Below, one piece after another: positions 7,925-15,203 of a DNA stretch of 27,778 nt. Position 1 is the stretch's first letter. Each line of letters starts with the position of its first letter. The stretch lies in contig DATKZY010000268.1 of assembly GCA_035527715.1 (NCBI GenBank), positions 1 through 27,778 on the forward strand, given 5' to 3'. This DNA comes from DSUN01 sp035527715. Its GTDB lineage: Bacteria; Planctomycetota; PUPC01; DSUN01. Under the pieces are notes generated by a model that was not told where the DNA came from, made no database searches, and saw only the letters and a list, made by a program, of their open reading frames with translations. The position numbers and the translations under genes were made by a program.

Positions 7925-8565
7925 TCTTCACGATCGACCAGGACAAGTACCGCGTCGTGGACCTCTCCTACCAGGTCGTGCCGCCAGGGACGCCGGACCG
8001 GCCATTCGTCATCCAACGCGGACGCCTGGGCGACAATGCCTACAAGTTCGACATCGTCCGCACGCACACCCACGTCGGCACCCACGTGGAAAGCCCCGCC
8101 CACTTCTACCCCGGCGGCAAGGACGTGACGGAGCTGCCGCTCGACACCTTCTTCGGCCGCGCCGTGCTGCTCGACGTGGCGGACGCCACGCAGGCCCAGC
8201 AGATTGCCGCGCCCTACCTTGACAAGTGCCTGGGCGACGTCGTCCAGCACCGCGACATCGTCCTCTGCCGCAACAGCGACACGCGCCCCGGCCCGCACCC
8301 GTGCCTGACGCCCGAGGCGGCCATCTGGATGCGCGACCGCGAGGTCAAAATGGTCGGCATCGGCACCGATTTCTCGCTCGGCGCCACCATCACGGCGGCC
8401 CGGGCCTTCCACGACATCCTGATGAGCCAGGACGTCTGCCTCGTCGAGTTCCTCGACAGCCTCGGCGAGTTGCGGCGCCGCGAGTTCTTCTTCATGGCCC
8501 TCCCCTTCAAGTGCGCCCAGATAGACAGTGCCACCGCCCGCGCCGTCGCCATCGAGGAAATCTGA
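7921..8565 (+). CDS. Cyclase-family metal-dependent hydrolase (kynurenine formamidase-like fold)
   Basis: A 214-residue protein of the Cyclase family (PF04199 type), whose members hydrolyse amides or lactones with a bound divalent metal. The signature HTHVGTHVESPAHF (about residues 44-57) matches the HxGTHxDxPxH metal site, with Glu for the usual Asp. VGIGTDFSLG near residue 142 matches the family's later conserved loop. It has no signal peptide, so it is cytoplasmic, unlike its coupled neighbour. The ATG overlaps the stop of the GH51-like gene by 4 bp. Coupling to a secreted glycosidase relative suggests a carbohydrate- or lactone-related substrate, but that is inference. Confidence 0.82.
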   Translation: MIFTIDQDKYRVVDLSYQVVPPGTPDRPFVIQRGRLGDNAYKFDIVRTHTHVGTHVESPAHFYPGGKDVTELPLDTFFGRAVLLDVADATQAQQIAAPYLDKCLGDVVQHRDIVLCRNSDTRPGPHPCLTPEAAIWMRDREVKMVGIGTDFSLGATITAARAFHDILMSQDVCLVEFLDSLGELRRREFFFMALPFKCAQIDSATARAVAIEEI

Positions 8566-8578
8566 GCCGCGCCGCGGC

Positions 8579-8655
8579 CCGCGTGCCACGCACCCGGAGC
8601 CGAGTCGCAGGCGCGCTCCGGCTACCCGGGCACGCGGCACGGGGCACGCGGGACG
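8579..8655 (+). terminator. Strong GC hairpin after the cyclase gene (terminator-like, no T-tract)
   Basis: CCGCGTGCC (8579-8587) pairs with GGCACGCGG (8629-8637). Inside it CCGGAGC (8594-8600) pairs with GCTCCGG (8615-8621). A further GGGCACGCGGG copy follows at about 8642-8652, so the site also resembles the short-unit inverted repeats. It starts 14 bp after the stop. No run of T follows, so factor-independent termination is uncertain. Confidence 0.5.
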
Positions 8656-8668
8656 CCTCGCTTTCCGA

Positions 8669-8682
8669 ATTGTCAAAGAGCA
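8669..8682 (-). promoter_or_regulatory. Orphan boxA-like antitermination motif
   Basis: The minus strand reads TGCTCTTTGACAAT, differing at one position from the E. coli rrn boxA core TGCTCTTTAACAAT. boxA RNA recruits NusB/NusE in rRNA leaders. No rRNA lies in the window, and the strand points toward antisense of the cyclase gene, so its role is unclear. Confidence 0.35.
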
Positions 8683-9067
8683 GGTGCGACGGCCCGACGC
8701 GACGAGTTTGGCTATGCCGTTCGCCGGCCGCCTCCGAGCTGCGCTCGAACAGGAGGGCGGTCGCCCGCCGGTGGGCAACCGCTCGGCGCGGGTTCCAGAT
8801 TGTCGGACAACCCGCAGTTCCTCCTGCCGGGCCTCTTCCATCCCGGCGGGGCGGCGGTTGGGTCATGGGGTCTGGAGCCTACTTCGCCGCCCTTCGAGTG
8901 CCGCTCGTACAAGGGAAGCGGGGGGCAGTCGCCGGCACACACCCGCTCCCCTCCACCTATTGCACCGACTCGCTGATGGAATCACTCATTCGAGAGGGCG
9001 CTTCAGGCGGGCGTGAGCGTAAGGCTATATGTGGTGGCTGGTTGTGGCGACGGAAAAACCTCTCGAG
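8683..9067. other. Non-coding stretch, nothing recognised
   Basis: Between the cyclase and the winged-helix gene (minus) no frame has gene-like composition or a recognisable family. No tRNA-like T-loop was found. Small GC palindromes such as GGGCGGTCGCCC occur near 8755. The region may hold decayed sequence or an unrecognised RNA. Confidence 0.5.
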
Positions 9068-9117
9068 AATCGCTCTGACTCGCTCTTCACTCGCTTTGTG
9101 CTCGCTAATGGCTCGCC
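9068..9117. repeat. Degenerate tandem repeat of a 10-11 bp GCGAGY unit
   Basis: Read on the minus strand, about five copies beginning GCGAG or GCGA follow each other with 4-6 variable bases between them. They start directly after the stop codon of the winged-helix-like gene. There is no inverted partner. Confidence 0.55.
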
Positions 9118-9999
9118 TCAGTCGTCGTCCTCGCCCCTCAAGTCGCGGCCGCGCGGCTTGCGGCGCGAGGCGCCCTCCAGCCGTTCCAGCACCTCCGGGG
9201 CGAACATCTGGAGGCGCACCTCGCGTTCGCCCACGACCTCCACGTTGGGGGCCAGGCGATAGCCGCCGACCGGCGCCTTGCCGCTGGTCACCACCGCGCG
9301 TATCAGGCTCTGCCCCGTGGCCTTCCGAATCCGCGCCCGCAACTGGTCCGCCGCATTCTTCCAGTCCGTCCCGTGTTCCGTCGGCGGCGTCACCTCACCG
9401 TCCGCGCGCCGCGAGGCGAGCATGCGCAGGAAGCCAAGCTCGCGGCCCTCGGGCAGCGGAATGCGTGCGGAGCCGATCGTCAGCAGCTTGCCCGGCACGT
9501 CGAACACCACGCGCGGCAGGCCCACCGCCGTGCCGCGGCGCGGCGGCGCCGCGTCGTCCAGAATGGCCGCAATCGCCCCGGATGCGTCGCCGTCGCGCAG
9601 CTCGCGGCAGATGGACTCGAAGTGCTCGACGGAATCGGGCACCCGGGAGCGGCCCCGGCCCCAGGGCGTGTCGCCCCCGAGTTGAACAAGCTGGTCCGCG
9701 GCCAGGTCGAGCGCGACGCGGAGCGCGGCCCGATACGCCGCGGTCGGCACGGAGGCGGGCACCCCGTCGGCATCGCGGAACGCACCACAGAAGTCGGCCA
9801 GCGGCTTACGGCGGCGGCCCGTGGCGTGGAACATCGCCAGCTCGCGCATCGGGCGCCACAGCGGCGCGCTGGGCGTCGCCGCGTGGGCCTCCGTGTGCCG
9901 CACCCGCTCGTGCTCCACCAGCACCCGCGCGTACAGCCGCCGCGCCTCCTCCGCCCGCCGCGTTCGCACCGCCTCCGGCAATCGAGTGCCCATCGCCAT
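9118..9999 (-). CDS. Uncharacterised protein with C-terminal winged-helix-like (OmpR-type) domain
   Basis: The 293-residue product matches no family I know. The N-terminal two thirds is helical and Arg/Ala-rich. The segment around residues 175-265 resembles a response-regulator effector domain: a short beta part (PGKLLTIGSARIPLPEGREL), a helix (GFLRMLASRR), a candidate recognition helix (WKNAADQLRARIRKATG), then a wing ending VGGYRLAPNV, like the GYRL end of Trans_reg_C domains. No receiver domain is seen. Start ATG 9999 is chosen over longer frames because it follows the upstream stop by 14 bp and has a GGGGGC stretch before it. It is a possible DNA-binding regulator at the end of the lipB-vapBC run. 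Confidence 0.6.
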   Translation of the reverse strand: MAMGTRLPEAVRTRRAEEARRLYARVLVEHERVRHTEAHAATPSAPLWRPMRELAMFHATGRRRKPLADFCGAFRDADGVPASVPTAAYRAALRVALDLAADQLVQLGGDTPWGRGRSRVPDSVEHFESICRELRDGDASGAIAAILDDAAPPRRGTAVGLPRVVFDVPGKLLTIGSARIPLPEGRELGFLRMLASRRADGEVTPPTEHGTDWKNAADQLRARIRKATGQSLIRAVVTSGKAPVGGYRLAPNVEVVGEREVRLQMFAPEVLERLEGASRRKPRGRDLRGEDDD

Positions 10000-10013
10000 C
10001 GCCCCCAGGGGAG

Positions 10014-10256
10014 TCAGTCGAAATTCGCTCCCAACAGTGCCACATAGAGCACGATGATGGGGGTGAAGAGCATCAGCAGGACGGAAAGCACGAGGAGCGC
10101 TCGAAGCATCCACTCCCCAACGCTCGGCTCCAGCTCGCCGCGCGCCGCGGCTCTGGCCTCGCAGCGTCTAACGAGGCCGCTCAGAATGAAGGGGGCCGTG
10201 AGCAGGATAACTCCTGCCCCGAGTATGAGGATCTGGTGCCAAGGGGTGTCGAACAT
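10014..10256 (-). CDS. Small two-helix membrane protein
   Basis: An 80-residue protein with two hydrophobic segments (about residues 8-28 and 51-75) separated by a charged loop (VRRCEARAAARGELEP). A GGAGGG ribosome site lies just upstream of the ATG. Its stop lies 14 bp before the winged-helix-like gene, suggesting co-expression. No family or function is recognised. Confidence 0.6.
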   Translation of the reverse strand: MFDTPWHQILILGAGVILLTAPFILSGLVRRCEARAAARGELEPSVGEWMLRALLVLSVLLMLFTPIIVLYVALLGANFD

Positions 10257-10296
10257 CCCGCACCCTCCATCCCGCGCCGCGCGGGCCGAGGAGTCC

Positions 10297-10707
10297 TCAC
10301 GGGCTAAGGGAGAGGACGGTCAGCCCAGGAATGTCGTCGAAGTCCCTGCGGTTCTGCGTGAGTACCTTGAAGCCGTGCTGGAGGGCGAGGCTGGCGATCC
10401 AGAGGTCCTGGGTCCGATGCTTCGACGGGCGGCCGCTGCTGTCGAGATCGGCAGCCACGCGGCCGAATATCTCGCCTGTCTGGTCGGTGATCGCGAGGCA
10501 GGGCCGCGCTTTGATAGCTGCCAGTGCTGCTGCGCGTTGCGAGCGTTGCTCCCGGCCACGGGCTCGCCTGAAGCCATACTCCATCTCAGCGAAGGTCACG
10601 GGAGCCACGAAGACATCGTCACCCTCCACTGCGGCCTCCAGGTCTGCTGCCCGGAGGAACCCGCGTTCCAGGTCAATCCAGATGGAAGTGTCGGCTATCA
10701 CTCCCAT
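10297..10707 (-). CDS. vapC: VapC-type PIN-domain toxin (putative ribonuclease)
   Basis: PIN-domain toxins cleave RNA with a Mg/Mn site formed by conserved acids. This 136-residue protein begins MGVIADTSIWIDL (D6), has FAEMEYG (E41), HRTQDLWIASLAL (D101) and a C-terminal LTQNRRDFDDIPGL (D122 and D124-D125). This is the full acidic set at the usual spacing and length. It overlaps the upstream antitoxin gene by 10 bp, as in many vapBC pairs. Which RNA it cuts cannot be told. Confidence 0.9.
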   Translation of the reverse strand: MGVIADTSIWIDLERGFLRAADLEAAVEGDDVFVAPVTFAEMEYGFRRARGREQRSQRAAALAAIKARPCLAITDQTGEIFGRVAADLDSSGRPSKHRTQDLWIASLALQHGFKVLTQNRRDFDDIPGLTVLSLSP

Positions 10708-10964
10708 GGGTCACGGATGCTCTGATCGAAGTTGCTGTCCATGTCCCGGATGTCGCGCAGGAGGGCCTCCCCCTCTTCCGGGGTCAGGATGCCCTCGAGA
10801 CGTGCGAACGCCTCGTGCGCCGGCATCCCACGAGGGGGTGTGGGAACCAGCCTGACAGTGGTCTGGTCATCGCGCACGATCACGACCTCGTCGTCATCTC
10901 GCCCGATGGTGTCGAGGATGTTCCGCACGTCTCGTGCGAACTCGTCGGCGGTCATGACCTTCAT
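10698..10964 (-). CDS. vapB: Antitoxin of the VapBC pair (Phd/YefM-like)
   Basis: An 88-residue acidic protein. Its N-terminus (MKVMTADEFARDVRNILDTI) and the VVIVRDDQTTVRLVP strand pair resemble Phd/YefM-type DNA-binding antitoxins. The C-terminal acidic tail would wrap the toxin. Its ATG overlaps the lipB stop (ATGA) and its 3' end overlaps vapC, so all three genes are translationally linked. Such antitoxins normally repress their own promoter. None is visible directly upstream, because the upstream sequence is lipB coding sequence. Confidence 0.8.
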   Translation of the reverse strand: MKVMTADEFARDVRNILDTIGRDDDEVVIVRDDQTTVRLVPTPPRGMPAHEAFARLEGILTPEEGEALLRDIRDMDSNFDQSIRDPWE

Positions 10965-11716
10965 CGGCGTGTCCCTTCATCTCCCTCAGCTTCTGCCAGC
11001 ATCATACCATTCCCCTGCCGGCGCAGCAAGGGCAAGTTTGCCAGAAGCTGGTCCTCCGAGGAGCATTCGTCAGCGGCGTCGAGGCCGAACTCGCGGAGGA
11101 ATTGGCCGAGGAGGGCGTCCTCGACGGCTCGGCGGTCGGGCGCGCGGCCGAGGAGGCGCTCCATCGAGGTGACGGGCCGGTCGGCAATGCCGCAGGGGAC
11201 GATGAGGTCGAAGGCCGCCAGGTCGGTCGCTACGTTGAGGGCGAAGCCGTGGTGCGAGGTCCAGCGCTTGAACGCGACGCCGATGGCGGCGATCTTGGCC
11301 TCGCCCACCCACACGCCCGTGTAGCCCGCCACCCGCCGCCCCTCGATGCCGAAGCGGGCGAGCGCGCCGATGACGACCGCCTCCAGCGAGCGCAGGAAGC
11401 GGTGGATGTCGCGCCGCCCCTCGGGCAGGTGGAGGATGGGGTAGCCGACGATCTGGCCGGGGCCGTGATAGGTCACGTCGCCGCCGCGATTGGTCTCGTG
11501 CAGTTCGATCCCCCGGCGGGCCAACTCGTCGCGGGGCACGCGCAAGTGCTCCGGCCCGCCCGAGCGGCCGATGGTGATGACCGGCTCGTGCTCCAGGAGG
11601 AGCAGGGCGGCATCCTCGGCCTCCGAGTCGCGCACCCGCTCGACAAGTCGCAGTTGCACCTCGAGCGCGTCGAGATAGCCGATGCGCGGGATGCGGAGCA
11701 CGTGGCAGATGGCCAT
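10961..11716 (-). CDS. lipB: Lipoyl(octanoyl) transferase
   Basis: LipB moves octanoate from acyl carrier protein to a lipoyl-domain lysine. The 251-residue product shows HEPVITIGRSG, the signature NRGGDVTYHGPGQIVGYP (residues 76-93), EAKIAAIGVAFKRW with the active-site lysine (K141), and IVPCGI with the catalytic cysteine (C175). A C-terminal tail of about 38 residues, ending GDEGTRR, runs past the usual end. Start ATG 11716 fits the family; the frame extends upstream through a repeat and promoter. Its own promoter is at 11752-11781. The stop overlaps vapB. Divergent lipA and the lipoyl carrier make a lipoylation cluster. Confidence 0.93.
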   Translation of the reverse strand: MAICHVLRIPRIGYLDALEVQLRLVERVRDSEAEDAALLLLEHEPVITIGRSGGPEHLRVPRDELARRGIELHETNRGGDVTYHGPGQIVGYPILHLPEGRRDIHRFLRSLEAVVIGALARFGIEGRRVAGYTGVWVGEAKIAAIGVAFKRWTSHHGFALNVATDLAAFDLIVPCGIADRPVTSMERLLGRAPDRRAVEDALLGQFLREFGLDAADECSSEDQLLANLPLLRRQGNGMMLAEAEGDEGTRR

Positions 11717-11751
11717 CGAACATCGTCCTTGTCGTCGTCCTCGTCGACCAG

Positions 11752-11781
11752 ATCTTAGCGCGGGTCGGTTCCTGCTGTCAA
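11752..11781 (-). promoter_or_regulatory. lipB promoter
   Basis: Minus-strand TTGACA (11776-11781), an 18-bp spacer and TAAGAT (11752-11757). Its -35 box is only 7 bp from the -35 box of the divergent lipA promoter. Confidence 0.65.
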
Positions 11782-11788
11782 AAGGCGC

Positions 11789-11817
11789 TTGACAGCGCCG
11801 GCGGGCGCCGATACCAT
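11789..11817 (+). promoter_or_regulatory. lipA promoter
   Basis: TTGACA (11789-11794), a 17-bp spacer and TACCAT (11812-11817), 65 bp before the lipA start. Together with the lipB -35 box it forms the symmetric site TGTCAA-N7-TTGACA. Confidence 0.65.
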
Positions 11818-11881
11818 GCAATGTGGGAGAAGTGGGCGCGCGCCACGGCTTCTCCCCGCTCCCCTGTTCAGGTCAGGGCTC

Positions 11882-12775
11882 ATGGCTTCGCCACTTCGAC
11901 GATTCCCGGAATGGTTCCCCAGGCGCCCGTGGTCGGAGTCCGCGCTGCGCCCCGTGCGCGAGCTCCTGCGCGGGCTGAGCCTGAACACGGTGTGCCAGAG
12001 CGCCCAGTGCCCGAACCAGAGCGAGTGCTTCGCCCGCGGCACGGCCACGTTCCTGATCCTGGGCGACACGTGCACCCGCTCGTGCCGCTTCTGCGCCGTG
12101 GGGCAGGGCACGCCAGTGCCGCCCGACCCCGACGAGCCGCGCCGCGTGGCCGAGGCCGCCGCGCGGCTCGGGCTGCAGCACGTGGTCGTGACGTCCGTGA
12201 CGCGGGACGATTTGGCCGACGGCGGGAGCGGGCACTTCGCCGCCACGATTGAGGCTATCCGGGCAGCTTGCTCCGCGACGGTGGAGGTGCTGACGCCGGA
12301 CTTCCAGGGCGACAGGGACTGCCTTCGCCGCGTCCTGGAGGCACGCCCCGACGTGTATAACCACAACATCGAAACCGTGCCGCGCCTCTATCCCCGCGTG
12401 CGGCCGCAGGCGGTCTACGAGCGGTCGCTGGAGCTGCTCGCCCGCGTGGCCGACCACGGGCAGGGCATCCTGCCCAAGAGCGGTCTGATGGTGGGGCTGG
12501 GCGAGACCCACAACGAGATGGCGGCGGTGATCTGGGACTTGCGTCGGGCCGGCTGTGAGGCATTGACCATCGGGCAGTACCTGCGCCCGTCGCCCGAGCA
12601 CCTGCCCGTCGAGCGTTTCGTGCCGCCCGAGGAGTTCGATGCCTATCGAGAAGAGGCGGAGGCCATGGGGTTTTCGGCGGTCGCGGCGGGCGCGTTTGTC
12701 CGCAGCTCCTACCACGCCGACGCAATGCTGACCGAGATAGGTCAGAGCGGAGATGGGACGAGGACGAATGGATGA
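11882..12775 (+). CDS. lipA: Lipoyl synthase (radical SAM)
   Basis: LipA inserts two sulfurs into the octanoyl group on lipoyl domains. The 297-residue product has both Fe-S sites: the auxiliary-cluster cysteines C38, C43 and C49 (CQSAQCPNQSEC) and the radical-SAM motif CTRSCRFC (C64, C68, C71). Further family blocks are VTSVTRDDLADGG, TPDFQGD, NHNIETV, KSGLMVGLGET and QYLRPSPEHLPVERFV, and the C-terminal RSSYHA. Start ATG 11882 suits the usual length. The last residues (about GDGTRTNG) are encoded by the edge of the repeat that follows, so the C-terminus appears to have been changed by the repeat. Its target may be the carrier encoded next. Confidence 0.95.
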   Translation: MASPLRRFPEWFPRRPWSESALRPVRELLRGLSLNTVCQSAQCPNQSECFARGTATFLILGDTCTRSCRFCAVGQGTPVPPDPDEPRRVAEAAARLGLQHVVVTSVTRDDLADGGSGHFAATIEAIRAACSATVEVLTPDFQGDRDCLRRVLEARPDVYNHNIETVPRLYPRVRPQAVYERSLELLARVADHGQGILPKSGLMVGLGETHNEMAAVIWDLRRAGCEALTIGQYLRPSPEHLPVERFVPPEEFDAYREEAEAMGFSAVAAGAFVRSSYHADAMLTEIGQSGDGTRTNG

Positions 12776-12860
12776 TTGGATGGGTGGATGAATGTCAGAA
12801 GAAGGTGGCTATGCCCCGTTTCTCCTGCATTCATCCAGTCATCCACCCATCCATTCATCC
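12766..12860. repeat. Inverted repeat of an 8-bp GGATGNNT unit, upstream copy
   Basis: The arms 12766-12794 and 12828-12860 pair over 29 positions with four mismatches. Each arm is a period-8 tandem of GGATGAAT-type units. The left arm contains the last codons and stop of lipA. The loop is 33 bp. Confidence 0.8.
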
Positions 12861-12886
12861 GCTGACGAAAGGAGCCCGAGGCGCCT

Positions 12887-13135
12887 GTGGCTAGAATCGA
12901 ATTCAAGCTGCCCGACCTGGGCGAGGACGCGGGCAACGAGGCCATCGTGTCCTTCTGGTACGCCGAGGTTGGCGAGCAGGTGAAGGAATCGGATGGCATC
13001 GTGGAGATGCGGACGGACAAGGCGACGTTCGACGTGCCGTGCCCCGTGTCGGGCCAGCTCGTCGAGGTCCGCGCCCACGACGACGACAAGGTGAAAGTGG
13101 GCGACGTGCTCGCGATCATCGAGACAGGTGGATGA
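12887..13135 (+). CDS. Free-standing lipoyl (or biotinyl) carrier domain protein
   Basis: An 82-residue protein that is a single lipoyl/biotinyl domain. It starts RIEFKLPDLGE, has the hairpin EMRTDKATFDVPCPVSG with the modified lysine at residue 45, and ends VKVGDVLAIIETG. DKA with no nearby MKM favours lipoyl over biotin. No E2 catalytic domain or subunit-binding domain follows. The GTG start has AGGAG about 11 bp upstream. Its position next to lipA and lipB suggests it is their substrate. The client enzyme is not in the window. Its stop codon lies in the first bases of the second GGATG repeat, so the gene is bracketed by two such elements. Confidence 0.85.
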   Translation: MARIEFKLPDLGEDAGNEAIVSFWYAEVGEQVKESDGIVEMRTDKATFDVPCPVSGQLVEVRAHDDDKVKVGDVLAIIETGG

Positions 13136-13145
13136 ATGGAAGAGA

Positions 13146-13209
13146 GGATGACTGGATGGGTGGATGAATGGATGGGTGTCTGACAATCATCCAATCATCC
13201 AATCATCCC
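13146..13209. repeat. Inverted repeat of an 8-bp GGATGNNT unit, downstream copy
   Basis: GGATG units at 13146-13168, with more continuing to about 13176, face ATCATCCA units at 13187-13209. About 19 of 23 positions pair. It lies between the lipoyl-carrier stop and the holB ribosome site. Confidence 0.75.
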
Positions 13210-13242
13210 CTGCACTTAGCGCTTTCTCGCCGAGAGGACCAC

Positions 13243-14304
13243 ATGGCCTGGTCGCGCATCATCGGCCACGAGAATGTGTCGGAGCGCTTCCGCCAGGCGC
13301 TGGAGCGCGGGCGGCTCTCGCATGCCTACCTGTTCGTCGGGCCCGAGGGCATCGGCAAGGAGTTGTTCGCCCGCGAGCTGGCCAAGGCGGTCGAGTGCGC
13401 GAGCGGCCCCGCTGAAGCGTGCGACCAGTGCCCGGCCTGCCACAAGGTCGAGCACGGGAACCACCCCGACGTCACATTCGTCCGCCGCATCGAGAAGGGC
13501 TCGAAGGGCGAGCGCCGGGCGGCGATCCTCGTGGACCAGGTCCGCGAGGAGATCCAGGACGCCATCGCCTACAAGCCCTTCGCCGGCCGCTACAAGGTCT
13601 ACGTGGTCGTGGACGCCGAGCGGATGACCGAGGAGGCCCAGAACTGCCTGCTCAAGACCCTCGAGGAGCCGCCGCCCCATTCGCTGCTCATCCTGCTGGC
13701 GTCGCGGCTCGAGCCATTCGTCGACACCGTGATCTCGCGGTGCCAGATCGTGCGGTTCCGGCCGCTGACGTGCGAGCAGGCCGAGCGGGTGCTGGTGGAC
13801 GCCCACGCCCTGGAGGCCGAGCAGGCGCGAGTGGTGGCCCGCCTGGCGGAGGGGAGTCCAGGCCGCGCGCTCCGCTATCTGGACGCCGACGCCTACGAGA
13901 ACGCGCGGTGGCTCCTCGGCGCGCTGGCCGAGATGCTGCCGGGCGGCGAGTTCCTCCTGGCCGCCGAGCTCCTCGACAAGGGGCGAGGGGAGCGCGGCGC
14001 GACCCTCGAGGACGCGCGCGACCACTTACGCCCCGTGCTCGACCTCCTGGGGCTCGCCTGGCGCGACCTCCTGCTCCGCGGCGCCGGCTACCCCGAGGAG
14101 TTGCTCACCTGGGGCGACTCGTGCGAGGCCCTGAATGCGTTGGGCGAGGGGCTGCCAGCGGGGGCCGCTCGACGCCTCGCGGCCCTGACCCTCGAGGCGC
14201 GGGACCGCGTGGATGCCAACGCCAACATCAAACTGCTGCTCGACACGTTGATACTCGAGACGGGCGCCCTGCTCCGGAGCCGGGCGCCCCTGGTTGCGAG
14301 GTGA
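13243..14304 (+). CDS. holB: DNA polymerase III delta' subunit
   Basis: Delta' is part of the clamp loader. This 353-residue AAA+ protein starts SRIIGHENVSERF and has a Walker A-like GPEGIGKE (residues 33-40). The zinc module uses C52, C60, C63 and C66 followed by HGNHPD. VYVVVDAERMTEEAQNCLLKTLEEPP is the Walker B/sensor region, and SRCQIVRF is the SRC motif. Length and order fit HolB. Start ATG 13243 has AGAGGA upstream; longer frames begin inside the GGATG repeat. It is followed after 4 bp by ricT, an order conserved in many bacteria. Confidence 0.93.
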   Translation: MAWSRIIGHENVSERFRQALERGRLSHAYLFVGPEGIGKELFARELAKAVECASGPAEACDQCPACHKVEHGNHPDVTFVRRIEKGSKGERRAAILVDQVREEIQDAIAYKPFAGRYKVYVVVDAERMTEEAQNCLLKTLEEPPPHSLLILLASRLEPFVDTVISRCQIVRFRPLTCEQAERVLVDAHALEAEQARVVARLAEGSPGRALRYLDADAYENARWLLGALAEMLPGGEFLLAAELLDKGRGERGATLEDARDHLRPVLDLLGLAWRDLLLRGAGYPEELLTWGDSCEALNALGEGLPAGAARRLAALTLEARDRVDANANIKLLLDTLILETGALLRSRAPLVAR

Positions 14305-14308
14305 CACG

Positions 14309-15202
14309 ATGTATCACATGATCGCCTGTTTCGGGGCGATGAGGCATATCGGGGTGTTCCGCACGGACACCCCGGACCTCCATCGCGGGGAGAAGTGCAT
14401 CCTGCGGACCGACCGCGGCGTGGAGCTCGGCGAGGTCGTGTGCCGGTCCGAGCCGAGCCCCACGGGCCAGGACGAGGTCCCCACGGGCCAGATCCTGCGC
14501 CGCGCCACCCCGCGCGACGTCTCGCGCGCCGAGGAGATCGAGGAGAGCTTCGCCCCGCAGGAATACAACTTCTGCGTGAACAAGATTCGCGAGCACAACC
14601 TGCCGATGAAGCTCGTGAGCGTCGAGCACCTCTTCGGCGGCGACAAGATCATCTTCTACTTCCTGGCGGAGGGGCGGGTGGACTTCCGGGCGCTGGTGAA
14701 GGACCTCGCCGCCCAGTACCGCACCCGCATCGAGATGCGGCAGATCGGCGTGCGCGACGAGGCCCGCCTCCTGGCCGACGTGGAGCACTGCGGCCGCATG
14801 CTCTGCTGCAAGAGCTTCATGAAGGACCTGGCCCCCGTCACCATGCGCATGGCCAAGGCCCAGAAGACGACGCTCGACCCCGCCAAGATCTCCGGGCGTT
14901 GCGGCCGCCTCATGTGCTGCCTGCGCTTCGAGGACCAGTGCTACGCCGAGCTCCGCGAGCAGCTCCCCAGGAAGGGCACGGAGGTCAAGACCGCTCAGGG
15001 CGTCGGCGTCGTCACAGGCTCCGAAATCCTCAAGCAGACCGTCAGCGTGGACCTCGGCGGCGACCGCGACACCGTGTTCCGCCTCTCGGACATCGAGGTC
15101 CTCCCCGGTCAGGGCGCGCCGCAGGGCGCGTCCGCCCCCGCGGACGAAGCCGAAGGGCCCGACGCGTCCGACGCCGCCTCCGAGCCCGATACGAGGGGGT
15201 GA
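14309..15202 (+). CDS. ricT: PSP1-domain protein RicT (YaaT)
   Basis: RicT (YaaT) works in Bacillus with RicA and RicF in an Fe-S-containing complex that affects RNA processing; the role in this phylum is unknown. The 297-residue protein shows the PSP1 region (GVELGEVVCRSE near residue 40), KLVSVEHLFGGDKIIFYF, RTRIEMRQIGVRDEA, and two cysteine blocks: CGRMLCCKSF and SGRCGRLMCCLRFE. The C-terminus (after about residue 270) is an Ala/Asp-rich tail. It starts 4 bp after holB and ends 1 bp before the MetRS-like gene. The holB-ricT neighbourhood supports the call. Confidence 0.9.
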   Translation: MYHMIACFGAMRHIGVFRTDTPDLHRGEKCILRTDRGVELGEVVCRSEPSPTGQDEVPTGQILRRATPRDVSRAEEIEESFAPQEYNFCVNKIREHNLPMKLVSVEHLFGGDKIIFYFLAEGRVDFRALVKDLAAQYRTRIEMRQIGVRDEARLLADVEHCGRMLCCKSFMKDLAPVTMRMAKAQKTTLDPAKISGRCGRLMCCLRFEDQCYAELREQLPRKGTEVKTAQGVGVVTGSEILKQTVSVDLGGDRDTVFRLSDIEVLPGQGAPQGASAPADEAEGPDASDAASEPDTRG

Positions 15203-15203
15203 C

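Noticed and set aside
8566..9117. tRNA or rRNA fragment suggested by the boxA-like motif
   Set aside because: No T-loop, anticodon arm or conserved rRNA segment was seen on either strand.
8226..10307. 693-codon plus-strand open frame spanning the gap and the winged-helix gene
   Set aside because: The product is Arg/Pro-rich and low in complexity, overlaps the cyclase 3' end out of frame and runs antisense to two minus-strand genes with better starts.
12766..13209. CRISPR-like or phage attachment interpretation of the GGATG repeats
   Set aside because: The units are 8 bp and contiguous without spacers; no integrase or tRNA is nearby.
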